The notes under the pieces were generated by a model. The model was given only the letters and a program-made list of their open reading frames with translations, made no database searches and was not told where the DNA came from. Source: Amycolatopsis rubida (GTDB taxonomy: Bacteria; Actinomycetota; Actinomycetes; Mycobacteriales; Pseudonocardiaceae). From it: 64,000 bases of DNA. The stretch lies in assembly GCF_900115345.1 (NCBI RefSeq), contig NZ_FOWC01000019.1, positions 62,001 to 126,000 on the forward strand, written 5' to 3'. The position numbers and the translations under genes were made by a program. Of the stretch, positions 38,014-45,682 are shown piece by piece. The first letter of the stretch is position 1. Each line of letters opens with the position of its first letter.

Positions 38014-38327
38014 CGCCGCGCGCGAGCGGGCCTCGGGCCGGGCTGCGGCGCCGGGTGCCGTCCGGGCCCGGCGGCGGGGTGCGCCCGATCGGGCCGCCGG
38101 ACGGCGCGACGCTGCCGGCGCGAGTGCCCGCGCCCGCGGCGGGCGGGGCCGGAAGCAGGCAGGTCCCGGATCTCACCGGCAGGTTGCGCCCCGGGACCGG
38201 GGAACGGCCGTGACGCCGCGCGCGAGCGGGCCTCGGGCCGGGCTGCGGCGCCGGGCGCCGTCCGGGCCCGGCGGCGGGGTGCGCCCGATCGGGCCGCCGG
38301 ACGGCGCGACGCTGCCGGCGCGAGTGC
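37922..38327 (+). repeat. 200-bp direct tandem duplication across the blmIII/hydroxylase gene junction
   Basis: Bases 37922-38121 and 38122-38321 are two copies with a period of exactly 200 bases, differing at only three places (37954 G/A, 37974 T/C, 38056 T/C against the same sites plus 200). The six bases GAGTGC stand at 37922, 38122 and 38322, which suggests duplication through 6-bp microhomology. Each copy contains the end of blmIII, the GTGA overlap and the first 38 codons of the hydroxylase gene. Because 200 is not a multiple of three, the frame shifts between copies. Confidence 0.97.
38010..38213 (+). pseudogene. Chimeric 67-codon mini-ORF created by the tandem duplication
   Basis: From the GTG in the first repeat copy the frame reads the first 38 codons of the hydroxylase gene, then runs into the second copy of the blmIII tail and ends at its TGA. 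It overlaps blmIII by 4 bases upstream and the real hydroxylase GTG by 4 bases downstream. It has no expected function of its own but would keep ribosomes coupled from blmIII to the hydroxylase gene. Confidence 0.6.
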
Positions 38328-39256
38328 TGGCCGGGGAAGCCGGGACCGATCTCGGACGCTGGGCCTCCGGCGCGGAGGACACCGTGCGAGCCTGGCTCGA
38401 CGTGCACGGCGCGGTGCTGTTCCGCGGATTCGGCGTCCGCCTCGAAGGCTTCGGCGCGGTGCTGCGGGCGCTCGCCGGAACGCCGAGCCCGTACCGGGAG
38501 CGGTCCTCCCCGCGAACCGAACTCGGCGACCGGATCTACACCGCCACCGACCACCCGGCGGACCAGCCGATCCTGCTGCACAACGAAAACTCCTACCAGC
38601 GCGAGTTCCCGCGGCGGCTGGTGTTCTGCTGCCTGCGCGCCGCCGACGGCGGCGGCGCCACGCCGCTGGCCGACACCCGCCGGGTGCTGGCCCGGATCCG
38701 GCCCGAGGTGCTGGCCGGGTTCGCCCGCCGCGGAGTGCGCTACGTCCGGAACTACGGGACCGGCCTCGGCCTGTCGTGGCAGGAGGCGTTCCAGACCCGG
38801 CAGCGGACCCAGGCCGAACGGCATTGCCGGGAACAGGGCATCGACTTCGAGTGGGGAGCGGGCGACCGGCTCCGGACCAGCCAGGTCCGGCCCGCGGTCG
38901 CCGTGCATCCGGGCACCGGGGAGCGAGTGTGGTTCAACCACGCGGTCTTCTTCCACGCCAGCAGCCTGCCGGGCGAGGTCGGCGCCGAGATCAGGAAGCA
39001 GGTCGCCGAAGCGGACCTCCCGGCGAACGCCTATTACGGCGACGGCGCCCCGATCCCGGCCGAGGTCATGGACGAGCTGCGGGCGGCCTACGCCGCGGAG
39101 CTGGTCGCGACGCCGTGGCAGCGGGGAGACGTCCTCGTGGTGGACAACCTCCTCGCCGCGCACGGCCGCGAGCCCTACACGGGTGCGCGCGAAGTGGCGG
39201 TCGGCATGGCCGGTCCGCTGTCCTGGTCCGCCGTCCGGGACGGAGCGGACCGGTGA
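38210..39256 (+). CDS. SyrP/TauD-like Fe(II)/2-oxoglutarate hydroxylase
   Basis: A 348-residue member of the TauD/SyrP family. Iron ligands are visible as His124-x-Glu126 (LLHNENS) and distal His318 (LLAAHGREP), with the 2-oxoglutarate-binding Arg327 (YTGAREV). Such enzymes hydroxylate amino acids held on carrier domains; in bleomycin clusters a SyrP-like protein is the candidate for beta-hydroxylation of histidine, the site where the disaccharide is attached. The GTG at 38210 lies in the second copy of the 200-bp duplication. A GTG at the matching place in the first copy gives only a 67-residue chimera. The downstream gene starts in a 4-base overlap. Function on His is an inference from family and context, since two AspH-type hydroxylases are also present. 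Confidence 0.85.
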   Translation: MTPRASGPRAGLRRRAPSGPGGGVRPIGPPDGATLPARVLAGEAGTDLGRWASGAEDTVRAWLDVHGAVLFRGFGVRLEGFGAVLRALAGTPSPYRERSSPRTELGDRIYTATDHPADQPILLHNENSYQREFPRRLVFCCLRAADGGGATPLADTRRVLARIRPEVLAGFARRGVRYVRNYGTGLGLSWQEAFQTRQRTQAERHCREQGIDFEWGAGDRLRTSQVRPAVAVHPGTGERVWFNHAVFFHASSLPGEVGAEIRKQVAEADLPANAYYGDGAPIPAEVMDELRAAYAAELVATPWQRGDVLVVDNLLAAHGREPYTGAREVAVGMAGPLSWSAVRDGADR

Positions 39257-40530
39257 CGGCGGGCGGCCCGGTCCCGGTTCGGCCGGCGGAGGATCGCGAC
39301 TCTCCGGCGCAGTACCAGGTCCGGGCGCTGCGAGTGGACGGCGAAGTCGACACCGGGCGGCTCGCCGCGGCGGTACGCGAGGTGTCCGCGGCGCTGCTGT
39401 CCGCCGGACCGGGCGACGGTCCTCGGCTGCACGTCCCGGACGACCTTCCGGCGGGCGACCCGGAGACGGCGTGCGTGGCCGCGTTGCTGGCGGAGCGCGA
39501 TCGCCGCGCAGCGGGCGATCCCCTTCCGCGCAACGGTTTCCACTGGCTGCGGCTCGCCGAGGACCGGCACGTGCTCGGCCTGGTCGCGGCGTCGGACCTG
39601 CTCGACATCCGCTCGGTGTACGCGGTGCTCGGGGCGGTCTGGCAGGCGTACTTCGGCAGGTTCCGCCCCAGCGCGTATCGCGGTCGCGCCGATGCGGCTG
39701 GCTTCGACCCGGTCGGCACCGCCCGCGCGCACGAGTCGCGGCGGCGGTGGTGGAGCCGGGAGTTCCCGCGCTACCGCACCGGGGGTTTCGGCGGCCCGGA
39801 CACGTCCGGCCCGGCCGGGCGCAGGCGGCTGCGGATCGCCGGGGACCGCTGGACGGCGCTCACCGGCACGAGCGGCCCGCTCGGCGCGAACGGCTCGCTC
39901 ACCTTCGTCGCGCTGCTGGCCTGGTGCCTGCACACGCGGGGCAGGCCGGGCAGTTCCGGGTTCGGCTGCGAGTTCGACCTGCGGGACTATTTCGGACTGG
40001 GCCAGGTCCTCGGCCCGCTCACCGACCGGCTGGCCTTCCGGGTCGACCTCGACGGACTGGCGGACCCGGCGTTCCCCGACGTCCTGATGCGCGCCCAGAC
40101 GGGCTTCCTGGACTCGGTGGTGCACTACCTGCCCTACCGGCAGCTGGTCGAGCACGGCGTGCGCACCGGTGCGCTGACCGCCCCGCGCGCCGCCGAGCTG
40201 TGGAATGTCACCGTGCACTTCTGCCGCAACCCGCCGCGCAGCGTCCGGACCCGGAGCGGGGAAACGCCGGGCCCGCTCGGAGTGTCGATCGAACTGTTCC
40301 GCGAGGCCGACCTGCTCGGCCCGGCGGGCGGCCCCCACGCCGGAACGGACGACGGCGTGCTGCTCGACGTCCACCTCGGCGAACTCGGCGACGACATGGT
40401 CGCCGTTTTCGACTACGCCCGGCCCGAAATCCCCGACGCGGCGATGGACCGCCTGCTCGGCCAGCTGGACCGGGCCGTCGACCACGTTCTCGGCACTCCG
40501 GCGGCGCCGCTGCCGCGCGCCGCCGACTGA
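39253..40530 (+). CDS. Stand-alone, degenerate NRPS condensation domain protein (BlmXI/BlmII-like)
   Basis: A 425-residue protein with the length and weak sequence features of a single condensation domain (C-terminal part AELWNVTVHFCRNPP, LFREADLLGP). The catalytic HHxxxDG motif is not present; the best-placed stretch reads AASDLLDI. It has no adenylation or carrier domain. Bleomycin clusters encode free C-domain proteins (BlmII, BlmXI) whose role is not settled; one could join the terminal amine or help the Ser/Asn chemistry. The GTG start overlaps the stop of the hydroxylase gene. The assignment to BlmXI rather than BlmII is not decided by what I can see. Loss of the motif suggests either a non-canonical reaction or a scaffold role. 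Confidence 0.7.
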   Translation: MTAGGPVPVRPAEDRDSPAQYQVRALRVDGEVDTGRLAAAVREVSAALLSAGPGDGPRLHVPDDLPAGDPETACVAALLAERDRRAAGDPLPRNGFHWLRLAEDRHVLGLVAASDLLDIRSVYAVLGAVWQAYFGRFRPSAYRGRADAAGFDPVGTARAHESRRRWWSREFPRYRTGGFGGPDTSGPAGRRRLRIAGDRWTALTGTSGPLGANGSLTFVALLAWCLHTRGRPGSSGFGCEFDLRDYFGLGQVLGPLTDRLAFRVDLDGLADPAFPDVLMRAQTGFLDSVVHYLPYRQLVEHGVRTGALTAPRAAELWNVTVHFCRNPPRSVRTRSGETPGPLGVSIELFREADLLGPAGGPHAGTDDGVLLDVHLGELGDDMVAVFDYARPEIPDAAMDRLLGQLDRAVDHVLGTPAAPLPRAAD

Positions 40531-40536
40531 AAGGAG
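40531..40536 (+). promoter_or_regulatory. Strong ribosome binding site of the mbtH-like gene
   Basis: AAGGAG lies 7 bases before the ATG at 40544. It is one of the few clear Shine-Dalgarno sites in a run of genes otherwise started by overlapping codons. Confidence 0.75.
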
Positions 40537-40543
40537 CGAAGCC

Positions 40544-41131
40544 ATGACCGGCCCCACGGACGAGACGGCCGACGACCGCACGTACCACGTCGTGCGCAAC
40601 GCCGAAGAGCAGTACTCGATCTGGCCCGCCGAACAGGAACTCCCGGACGGCTGGACGGTCGCGGGCAAGACCGGCGGCCGGGCGGAGTGCCTGTCCCACA
40701 TCGACGAGGTGTGGACCGACATGCGGCCGCTGAGCCTGCGGCGGTTCATGGCCGAACATCCGGACGGGCTGGCCGAAGAAGCGGCCGAGGACCCGTACGC
40801 GGACACCCCGTCCCTGGTCGACCGGCTCAGCGACGGCGACCACCGGGTCGAGGTCTCGCTCCGCCCGGACCGCACCGCCGCCGCGTTCGGCGAGGCCGTC
40901 GAACGGGGTTTCGTCTTCCTCCGGTTCACCGGCACCGAAGGCGGCACCGAACTCGGGGTGGAACTGGTCGCCGAGGACTGCGTGCTGGCCGGCGCGGATT
41001 TCGCCGCGGGCACCGGGGAGGTCCGGCTCAGCGGGGTGCTGGAGCTGGACTTCGTGCCGGTCGCCTGCACCGCTTCGATCGATCTGGCCACTCTCGCCGG
41101 GCGGGGGAGCCTGGCGGTCCGTCCGGTGTGA
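40544..41131 (+). CDS. MbtH-like protein with a ~120-residue C-terminal extension
   Basis: Residues about 10-70 are a complete MbtH domain: YHVVRNAEEQYSIWP, then GWTVAGKTG, then HIDEVWTDMRPLSLR. MbtH proteins bind A domains and are needed for solubility or activity of many NRPSs. Typical family members are about 70 residues, whereas this one has 195. The extension (about 75-195) is acidic at first and then rich in short hydrophobic strands (VEVSLRPDR, GFVFLRFTG, GVELVAEDCVL, GVLELDFVPV). It resembles no domain I can name. The gene has its own Shine-Dalgarno site and sits between the free C domain and the glycosyltransferase gene. The MbtH role is secure; the role of the extension is unknown. 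Confidence 0.9.
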   Translation: MTGPTDETADDRTYHVVRNAEEQYSIWPAEQELPDGWTVAGKTGGRAECLSHIDEVWTDMRPLSLRRFMAEHPDGLAEEAAEDPYADTPSLVDRLSDGDHRVEVSLRPDRTAAAFGEAVERGFVFLRFTGTEGGTELGVELVAEDCVLAGADFAAGTGEVRLSGVLELDFVPVACTASIDLATLAGRGSLAVRPV

Positions 41132-41154
41132 CGAAACCACGGAAAGCGGGAACG

Positions 41155-42291
41155 ATGGTGTCGCAGATGTGCGTGTTCGCGCGGCTGGCCGGGCCGGGGC
41201 TCGGCGACCTCGTGCAGCGCAATATCGCGTTCTCCTTGCTGCGCAGGGCTTTCCCCTCGGCCGGGCTCACCGTCGTCACCGGCGCGACGGTGGCGGCGCG
41301 GTTCGCGGAGTTCTTCGGGCGGCACAGCTACGCCACCGGAGTGCTGCCGTGCCCCGATCCCGGCGAGCAGGACCCGAGAGGATGGGCGCGGTTCTCCGCG
41401 CGCCTGGCGGAGATCCGCCCGCAGGCGTGCTTCGTCGACCCGGACAGCAAGGGGCTGGGTGCTGCCGAGGCGCGGCGAGCCGGGATCCCGGTCCGGCTGG
41501 GCGTGCCGGCGCCCGGCGACGGCGAAGGCGACCTCACCCATCCGCTGCGGCTGCCGCGCCCGCTGTTCGGCAGGCCGGACCTGTTCGACCACGCCGCGGC
41601 GCTGGCCGCGGCGCTCGAGCTGCCGGGCCCGCTCCGCCCGGCCGAGGCGGTGCCGCCCTTGCCGCGCAGCGGCGAGCCGCCGCCGGAACTCGGACCGGCG
41701 GCTCCCCGGCTGGCTGTGCATCCCGGCGGCTCCTCGCAGTGGAACCGTCGCTGGCCGCTCGGGAACTACGCGGAGCTGTGCCGTCTCGCGGCGCGGCACA
41801 CCGGCGCGGTCTGCTACCTGTTCGGCGACCGGTCCGAACGCGACGATCTGCACCGGCTCGCGGAAGCGATCGCCGCGCACCGGCCCGGGACCGGCGCCGA
41901 GGTGGTCGCGGACGCCGCGCTCGACCGGACGGCGAACCTGCTCGCCGAGATGGATCTGCTGCTCGGCAACGATTCTTCGCTGGCGCACGTGGCCGCGGCG
42001 GTGCGCACGCCCGCGGTCGTCCTGTACGGCCCGACCGGGACCGAGTTCCTCTGGGCTCGCGTCTATCCGCACCACACCGGGGTTTCCCTGCGCTATCCCT
42101 GCCAGTCCGCGACCAATCCGGCCGCCGCGCTCGCCGCCCGGAGCTGCGAGCACGACTGCGCCCTCGCGTACGTCTCGGCCGACGGCCCCTACCCGAAATG
42201 CCTGGCCGATCTCTCCGTGGACCGGGTGTGGGCGGCGGTCTCGCGGCGGCTCGGGCAGTCCAGGGCAGCGAGAATCGAGGCCCCGCTATGA
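41155..42291 (+). CDS. blmE: GT9-family (heptosyltransferase-like) glycosyltransferase, BlmE type
   Basis: A 378-residue GT-B enzyme of family 9. The C-terminal half shows the family pattern: HPGGSSQWNRRWPLGNYAEL, CYLFGDRSERDDL, and LLAEMDLLLGNDSSLAHVAAA with the nucleotide-sugar contact region, then YGPTGTEF. In bleomycin, BlmE is the GT9-like enzyme proposed to attach the first sugar (L-gulose) to beta-hydroxyhistidine. The ATG at 41155 follows a weak purine-rich site; a second ATG at 41167 is possible. The 3' end overlaps the carbamoyltransferase ATG by 4 bases. The neighbours (carbamoyltransferase, HldE-like protein) support a sugar-attachment role. Confidence 0.87.
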   Translation: MVSQMCVFARLAGPGLGDLVQRNIAFSLLRRAFPSAGLTVVTGATVAARFAEFFGRHSYATGVLPCPDPGEQDPRGWARFSARLAEIRPQACFVDPDSKGLGAAEARRAGIPVRLGVPAPGDGEGDLTHPLRLPRPLFGRPDLFDHAAALAAALELPGPLRPAEAVPPLPRSGEPPPELGPAAPRLAVHPGGSSQWNRRWPLGNYAELCRLAARHTGAVCYLFGDRSERDDLHRLAEAIAAHRPGTGAEVVADAALDRTANLLAEMDLLLGNDSSLAHVAAAVRTPAVVLYGPTGTEFLWARVYPHHTGVSLRYPCQSATNPAAALAARSCEHDCALAYVSADGPYPKCLADLSVDRVWAAVSRRLGQSRAARIEAPL

Positions 42292-43922
42292 CCACCGGGC
42301 ACCCCGTCCCGGACCGCGCGGTCCGGAACATCCTGGCGATCAACTTCAACCACGACGGCGCGGCGGTTCTGCTGTCGGACGGCCGGATGGCCGGTTTCGT
42401 CGCCACCGAGCGGTTCTCGCGGCGCAAGAAGCATCCCGGGCTGCGGGCGAGCGACCTGGCCGAACTGCTGGACCAAGCCGGGCTCGCACTGTCCGATGTG
42501 GACCACGTGCTGCTGTGCAACCTGCATTCGATGGACTCGCCGGACATCGCGCTGCTGCACGGATCCGACCTCAAGGAGACCTGGCTGGAGTTCTGGGTGG
42601 ACCAGCGCAACGCGCGGGTCTCCCTCGACGGCGTCCGCATTCCGTGCACGGTGAACCCGGAGCACCACCTGCTGCACGCGGCCGCGAGCTTCTACACCTC
42701 GCCGTTCGACTCGGCGGTTTCGGTGGCCGTCGATCCCGCCGGCTGCCGCGCGTACCTGGGGCGGGGCACCAAGCTGGTGGCCCTTCGGCAGGACTTCGAC
42801 ACGTGGTTCACCGCCAACATCGGCTACTGCTACGTCGCCGAACTGCAGTTCGGGTCCAGCATCGTGGGCGCGGGCAAGGTGATGGGACTGGCCCCGTACG
42901 GCGCGCTCGACGACCCGGCGGCGTTCGATCCGGCCAAGCTCTCCCGGTTCGACGAGCTGGTCGCGCTGGCCGGGCAGGACCCGGTGCCGGTCGCGGTGGG
43001 GGACCGGGAACTCAACGCCCGCCTCTCCTACTACATCCAGCGCGGCCTCGACGTCCAGCTGCTGGCGCTGTTCGCCGAACTCGGCCCGATCGCGGCCCGC
43101 AACGGGGCCGGCCGGAACCTGTGCCTCTCCGGCGGAACCGCGCTGAACGTGGTCGCGACGGAGCCCGCGTTCGCCGCGTCCGAGTTCGAACGCGTCCACT
43201 TCCATCCCGCCTGCGGGGACGACGGGACCGCGATCGGCGCCGCCCTGTGGCATTGGCACCACGTGCTGGGCAATCCGCGGCGGGCGTACCGGAACACCGA
43301 GCTGATGTATTCGGTCCGGCAGTACCCGAAGGAGGCGGAGGAGCGCGCGCTGCGCGCGCACGCGGACGAGCTGTCGGTGGAGATCGTCGACGACTACGCG
43401 GGCCGGACCGCGGACCTGCTCGCCGCGGGCGCGGTCGTCGGCTGGTACGAGGGCGCGTCGGAGATCGGGCCCCGCGCGCTCGGGCACCGCAGCATCCTCG
43501 CCGATCCGCGGAGCCCGACGATGCGGGACCGGCTGAACGCGGAAATCAAGCAGCGCGAGCATTTCCGGCCGTTCGCTCCGTCGGTGCGCAACGAGCGGGC
43601 GGCCGAGTGGTTCGGACTGGCGGACAGCCCGTTCATGCTCCGCGCCGCTCCGGTGCGCAAGCCGTCGGTGCCCGCGGTCACGCACGTGGACGGCACCGCG
43701 CGACTGCAGACGGTCCGCCGCGAGGACAACCCGGTCTACTACGACCTGATCCGTGCGTTCGAAGACCGGACCGGGGTGCCGATGGTGCTGAACACGAGCC
43801 TGAACACCAAGGGCGAGCCGATCGCGGAAACCCCGGAGGACGCCGTGCGGACCCTGCTGGCCGCGGGACTCGACCACCTCGTCCTGCCGCACACCGTCGT
43901 GACGAGACGGAGGCGGCCGTGA
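42288..43922 (+). CDS. blmD: NodU/CmcH-family carbamoyltransferase, BlmD type
   Basis: A 544-residue carbamoyltransferase. The N-terminal part has INFNHDGAAVLLSDGRM and the Kae1-like ATP-handling pattern (NPEHHLLHAAASFY, KVMGLAPYG, CLSGGTALN). The C-terminal YrdC-like-companion region has GWYEGASEIGPRALGHRSI and NTSLNTKGEPI. It transfers a carbamoyl group from carbamoyl phosphate through a carbamoyl adenylate. In bleomycin BlmD makes the 3-O-carbamoyl-mannose. The gene overlaps both neighbours. A second, longer member of the same family lies at 55642-57396 on the other strand, so two carbamoylations or two substrates are possible. Confidence 0.9.
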   Translation: MTTGHPVPDRAVRNILAINFNHDGAAVLLSDGRMAGFVATERFSRRKKHPGLRASDLAELLDQAGLALSDVDHVLLCNLHSMDSPDIALLHGSDLKETWLEFWVDQRNARVSLDGVRIPCTVNPEHHLLHAAASFYTSPFDSAVSVAVDPAGCRAYLGRGTKLVALRQDFDTWFTANIGYCYVAELQFGSSIVGAGKVMGLAPYGALDDPAAFDPAKLSRFDELVALAGQDPVPVAVGDRELNARLSYYIQRGLDVQLLALFAELGPIAARNGAGRNLCLSGGTALNVVATEPAFAASEFERVHFHPACGDDGTAIGAALWHWHHVLGNPRRAYRNTELMYSVRQYPKEAEERALRAHADELSVEIVDDYAGRTADLLAAGAVVGWYEGASEIGPRALGHRSILADPRSPTMRDRLNAEIKQREHFRPFAPSVRNERAAEWFGLADSPFMLRAAPVRKPSVPAVTHVDGTARLQTVRREDNPVYYDLIRAFEDRTGVPMVLNTSLNTKGEPIAETPEDAVRTLLAAGLDHLVLPHTVVTRRRRP

Positions 43923-44188
43923 TCCGGGGACCGGCGTGGTTCCGGCGGCGCAGGCTGGAGCGGGAGCTGACCGAGGTGTGGTGCGCCGTGCTCCGGCGCG
44001 AGCGGATCGGCCGCACGGACCGTTTCGCCGACCTGGGAGGCGATTCGATCGCGGCCGTCCGGATCGTGAACGCGCTCGCCGACCGGCTCGGCACGGACCT
44101 GTCCGTGCGCGTCCTGCTGGAAACCCAGACCGTCGCGGGCATGGCCGAACGGGTGCTGGCGCCCGGCGACGGGGAGGCCGGACCGTGA
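43919..44188 (+). CDS. blmI: Free type II peptidyl carrier protein, BlmI type
   Basis: An 89-residue stand-alone carrier protein with the motif FADLGGDSIAAVRI, whose Ser takes phosphopantetheine. BlmI was the first described free PCP of the bleomycin cluster. It may hold an amino acid for hydroxylation or work with the free C domains. The GTG start overlaps the carbamoyltransferase stop, and the stop overlaps the next GTG, so it is co-translated with sugar genes. The start is set by this overlap; no other start with a better site is seen. Confidence 0.88.
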   Translation: MIRGPAWFRRRRLERELTEVWCAVLRRERIGRTDRFADLGGDSIAAVRIVNALADRLGTDLSVRVLLETQTVAGMAERVLAPGDGEAGP

Positions 44189-45678
44189 CCGGGGACCTGC
44201 TCGGGCTCGTGGCCGCCGTCCGGGGAACACGGGCGCTGGTGGTCGGCGACGCCATCGTGGACCGGTATCTCGTCGGCACGCCCGCCGGGATGTGCCGGGA
44301 GGCCCCGGTGCCGGTGCTCGACCTGACCGGCGCGCACGACCAGTGCGGCGGCGCGGCGAACGTGGCGGCCAACCTCCGCTCGCTCGGCGCCGAACCGCGG
44401 CTGCTCGCCGTGGCCGGAGCGGACCCGGCCGGGCGGCGGCTGCGCGCGGCGCTGGCGGCGGCCGGGCTCGGCTCCGGTCTCCTGGTGACCGACGAGTCGC
44501 GGCCGACCGCGGTCAAGCACCGGGTGCTGGCGCCGCGGCAGATGCTGCTGCGGATGGACGAGGGCGGCCGGGAACCGGTCGGCCGGCGCACCGCCGCGAC
44601 GCTGGCCGCGCGGCTGGCCGAACAGCTGTCGTGGTGCGACGTGGTCATCGCCTGCGACTACGGCTACGGCGCCTTCACCGAAGAGGTGACCGAGGTGCTG
44701 GCGGCCTCGCGGCGGCGTCCGCTGCTCGTGGTGGATTCCCGGACCCCGGCCGCGTTTCGCGCGATCCGCCCGGACGCGGTCAAGCCGAACTACGCCGAAG
44801 CCGTCGCTCTCCTCGGGCAGCCCCCGCTGGGCCCGGAAGGCGACCGCGCTGGGCAGATCCAGGACCATGCCGGGCTGCTGCTGGAGCGCAGCGGCGCGGA
44901 CCTGGCGGCGGTCACGCTGGACCGGGACGGCGCCGTGGTGCTGCAGGCCGGGCGGCCGAGCTTGCGCACGTACGCCGACGGGGAGGCCAAGACCACGGTC
45001 GGCGCCGGAGACACCTTCACCTCGGCGCTCGCGCTGGCGCTGGCCGCGGGCGCCGATCCGGGCGCCGCCGCGGAATTCGCCTCCGCGGCCGCCGACACGG
45101 TGGTGCGCAAACCGGGAACCGCGAACTGCGACCCCGCGGAACTGCGGCGCAGGCTCGCCGGCGCCGGCAAGATCCAGCCCGGCGGCGAACTCCCGGCCTG
45201 GCTGACCGACGTGCCGGGCCGGGGATCCCGCGTCGTGTTCACGAACGGCTGCTTCGACCTCCTGCACGGCGGCCACGTTTCCCTGCTCAGCCGGGCCAAG
45301 GCGTTCGGCGAACTGCTCGTGGTGGGCGTGAACTCCGACGAGAGCGTGCGCAGGCTCAAAGGCCCGGCCCGGCCGGTGCTCCCGCTGGCCGAGCGGATGC
45401 GGGTGCTGGCCGCGCTGGGCTGCGTCGACGTCGTGGTGCCCTTCGCCGCCGACAGCCCGGCGGAACTGATCGAACGGCTGCGGCCGGACGTCTACGTCAA
45501 GGGCGACGACTACACCCGCCAGACCCTGCCCGAAGCGCCGCTGGTCGAACGGCTCGGCGGGGTCGTCGAACTGCTGAGCACCGTCGGCGGGCTGTCCACC
45601 AGCAAGATCATCCGGGAGATCCGCGCTCTGTCCGCGGTGGACGAGCAGCGCGCGGGCCCGGACCGGAAGGGGGCGTGA
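44185..45678 (+). CDS. blmC: Bifunctional HldE/RfaE-like sugar kinase-nucleotidyltransferase, BlmC type
   Basis: A 497-residue two-domain protein. Residues 1-330 are a PfkB/ribokinase-type kinase (VVGDAIVDRY, GGAANVAANLRSLG, and the active-site loop VGAGDTFTSA). Residues about 345-480 are a cytidylyltransferase-like nucleotidyltransferase (FTNGCFDLLHGGH, GVNSDESVRRLKG, YVKGDDY). In Gram-negative bacteria HldE phosphorylates and adenylylates heptose 7-phosphate. In the bleomycin cluster the BlmC homologue is assigned to formation of the nucleotide sugar used by the glycosyltransferases. Which hexose it acts on cannot be told from sequence. The GTG start overlaps the carrier-protein stop. Confidence 0.87.
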   Translation: MTGDLLGLVAAVRGTRALVVGDAIVDRYLVGTPAGMCREAPVPVLDLTGAHDQCGGAANVAANLRSLGAEPRLLAVAGADPAGRRLRAALAAAGLGSGLLVTDESRPTAVKHRVLAPRQMLLRMDEGGREPVGRRTAATLAARLAEQLSWCDVVIACDYGYGAFTEEVTEVLAASRRRPLLVVDSRTPAAFRAIRPDAVKPNYAEAVALLGQPPLGPEGDRAGQIQDHAGLLLERSGADLAAVTLDRDGAVVLQAGRPSLRTYADGEAKTTVGAGDTFTSALALALAAGADPGAAAEFASAAADTVVRKPGTANCDPAELRRRLAGAGKIQPGGELPAWLTDVPGRGSRVVFTNGCFDLLHGGHVSLLSRAKAFGELLVVGVNSDESVRRLKGPARPVLPLAERMRVLAALGCVDVVVPFAADSPAELIERLRPDVYVKGDDYTRQTLPEAPLVERLGGVVELLSTVGGLSTSKIIREIRALSAVDEQRAGPDRKGA

Positions 45679-45682
45679 ACCG

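Noticed and set aside
35430..38213. Long frame overlapping BlmIII in a second reading frame and ending in the repeat
   Set aside because: Only its last 67 codons (from GTG 38010) are meaningful, as a product of the duplication; the rest is a shadow of blmIII.
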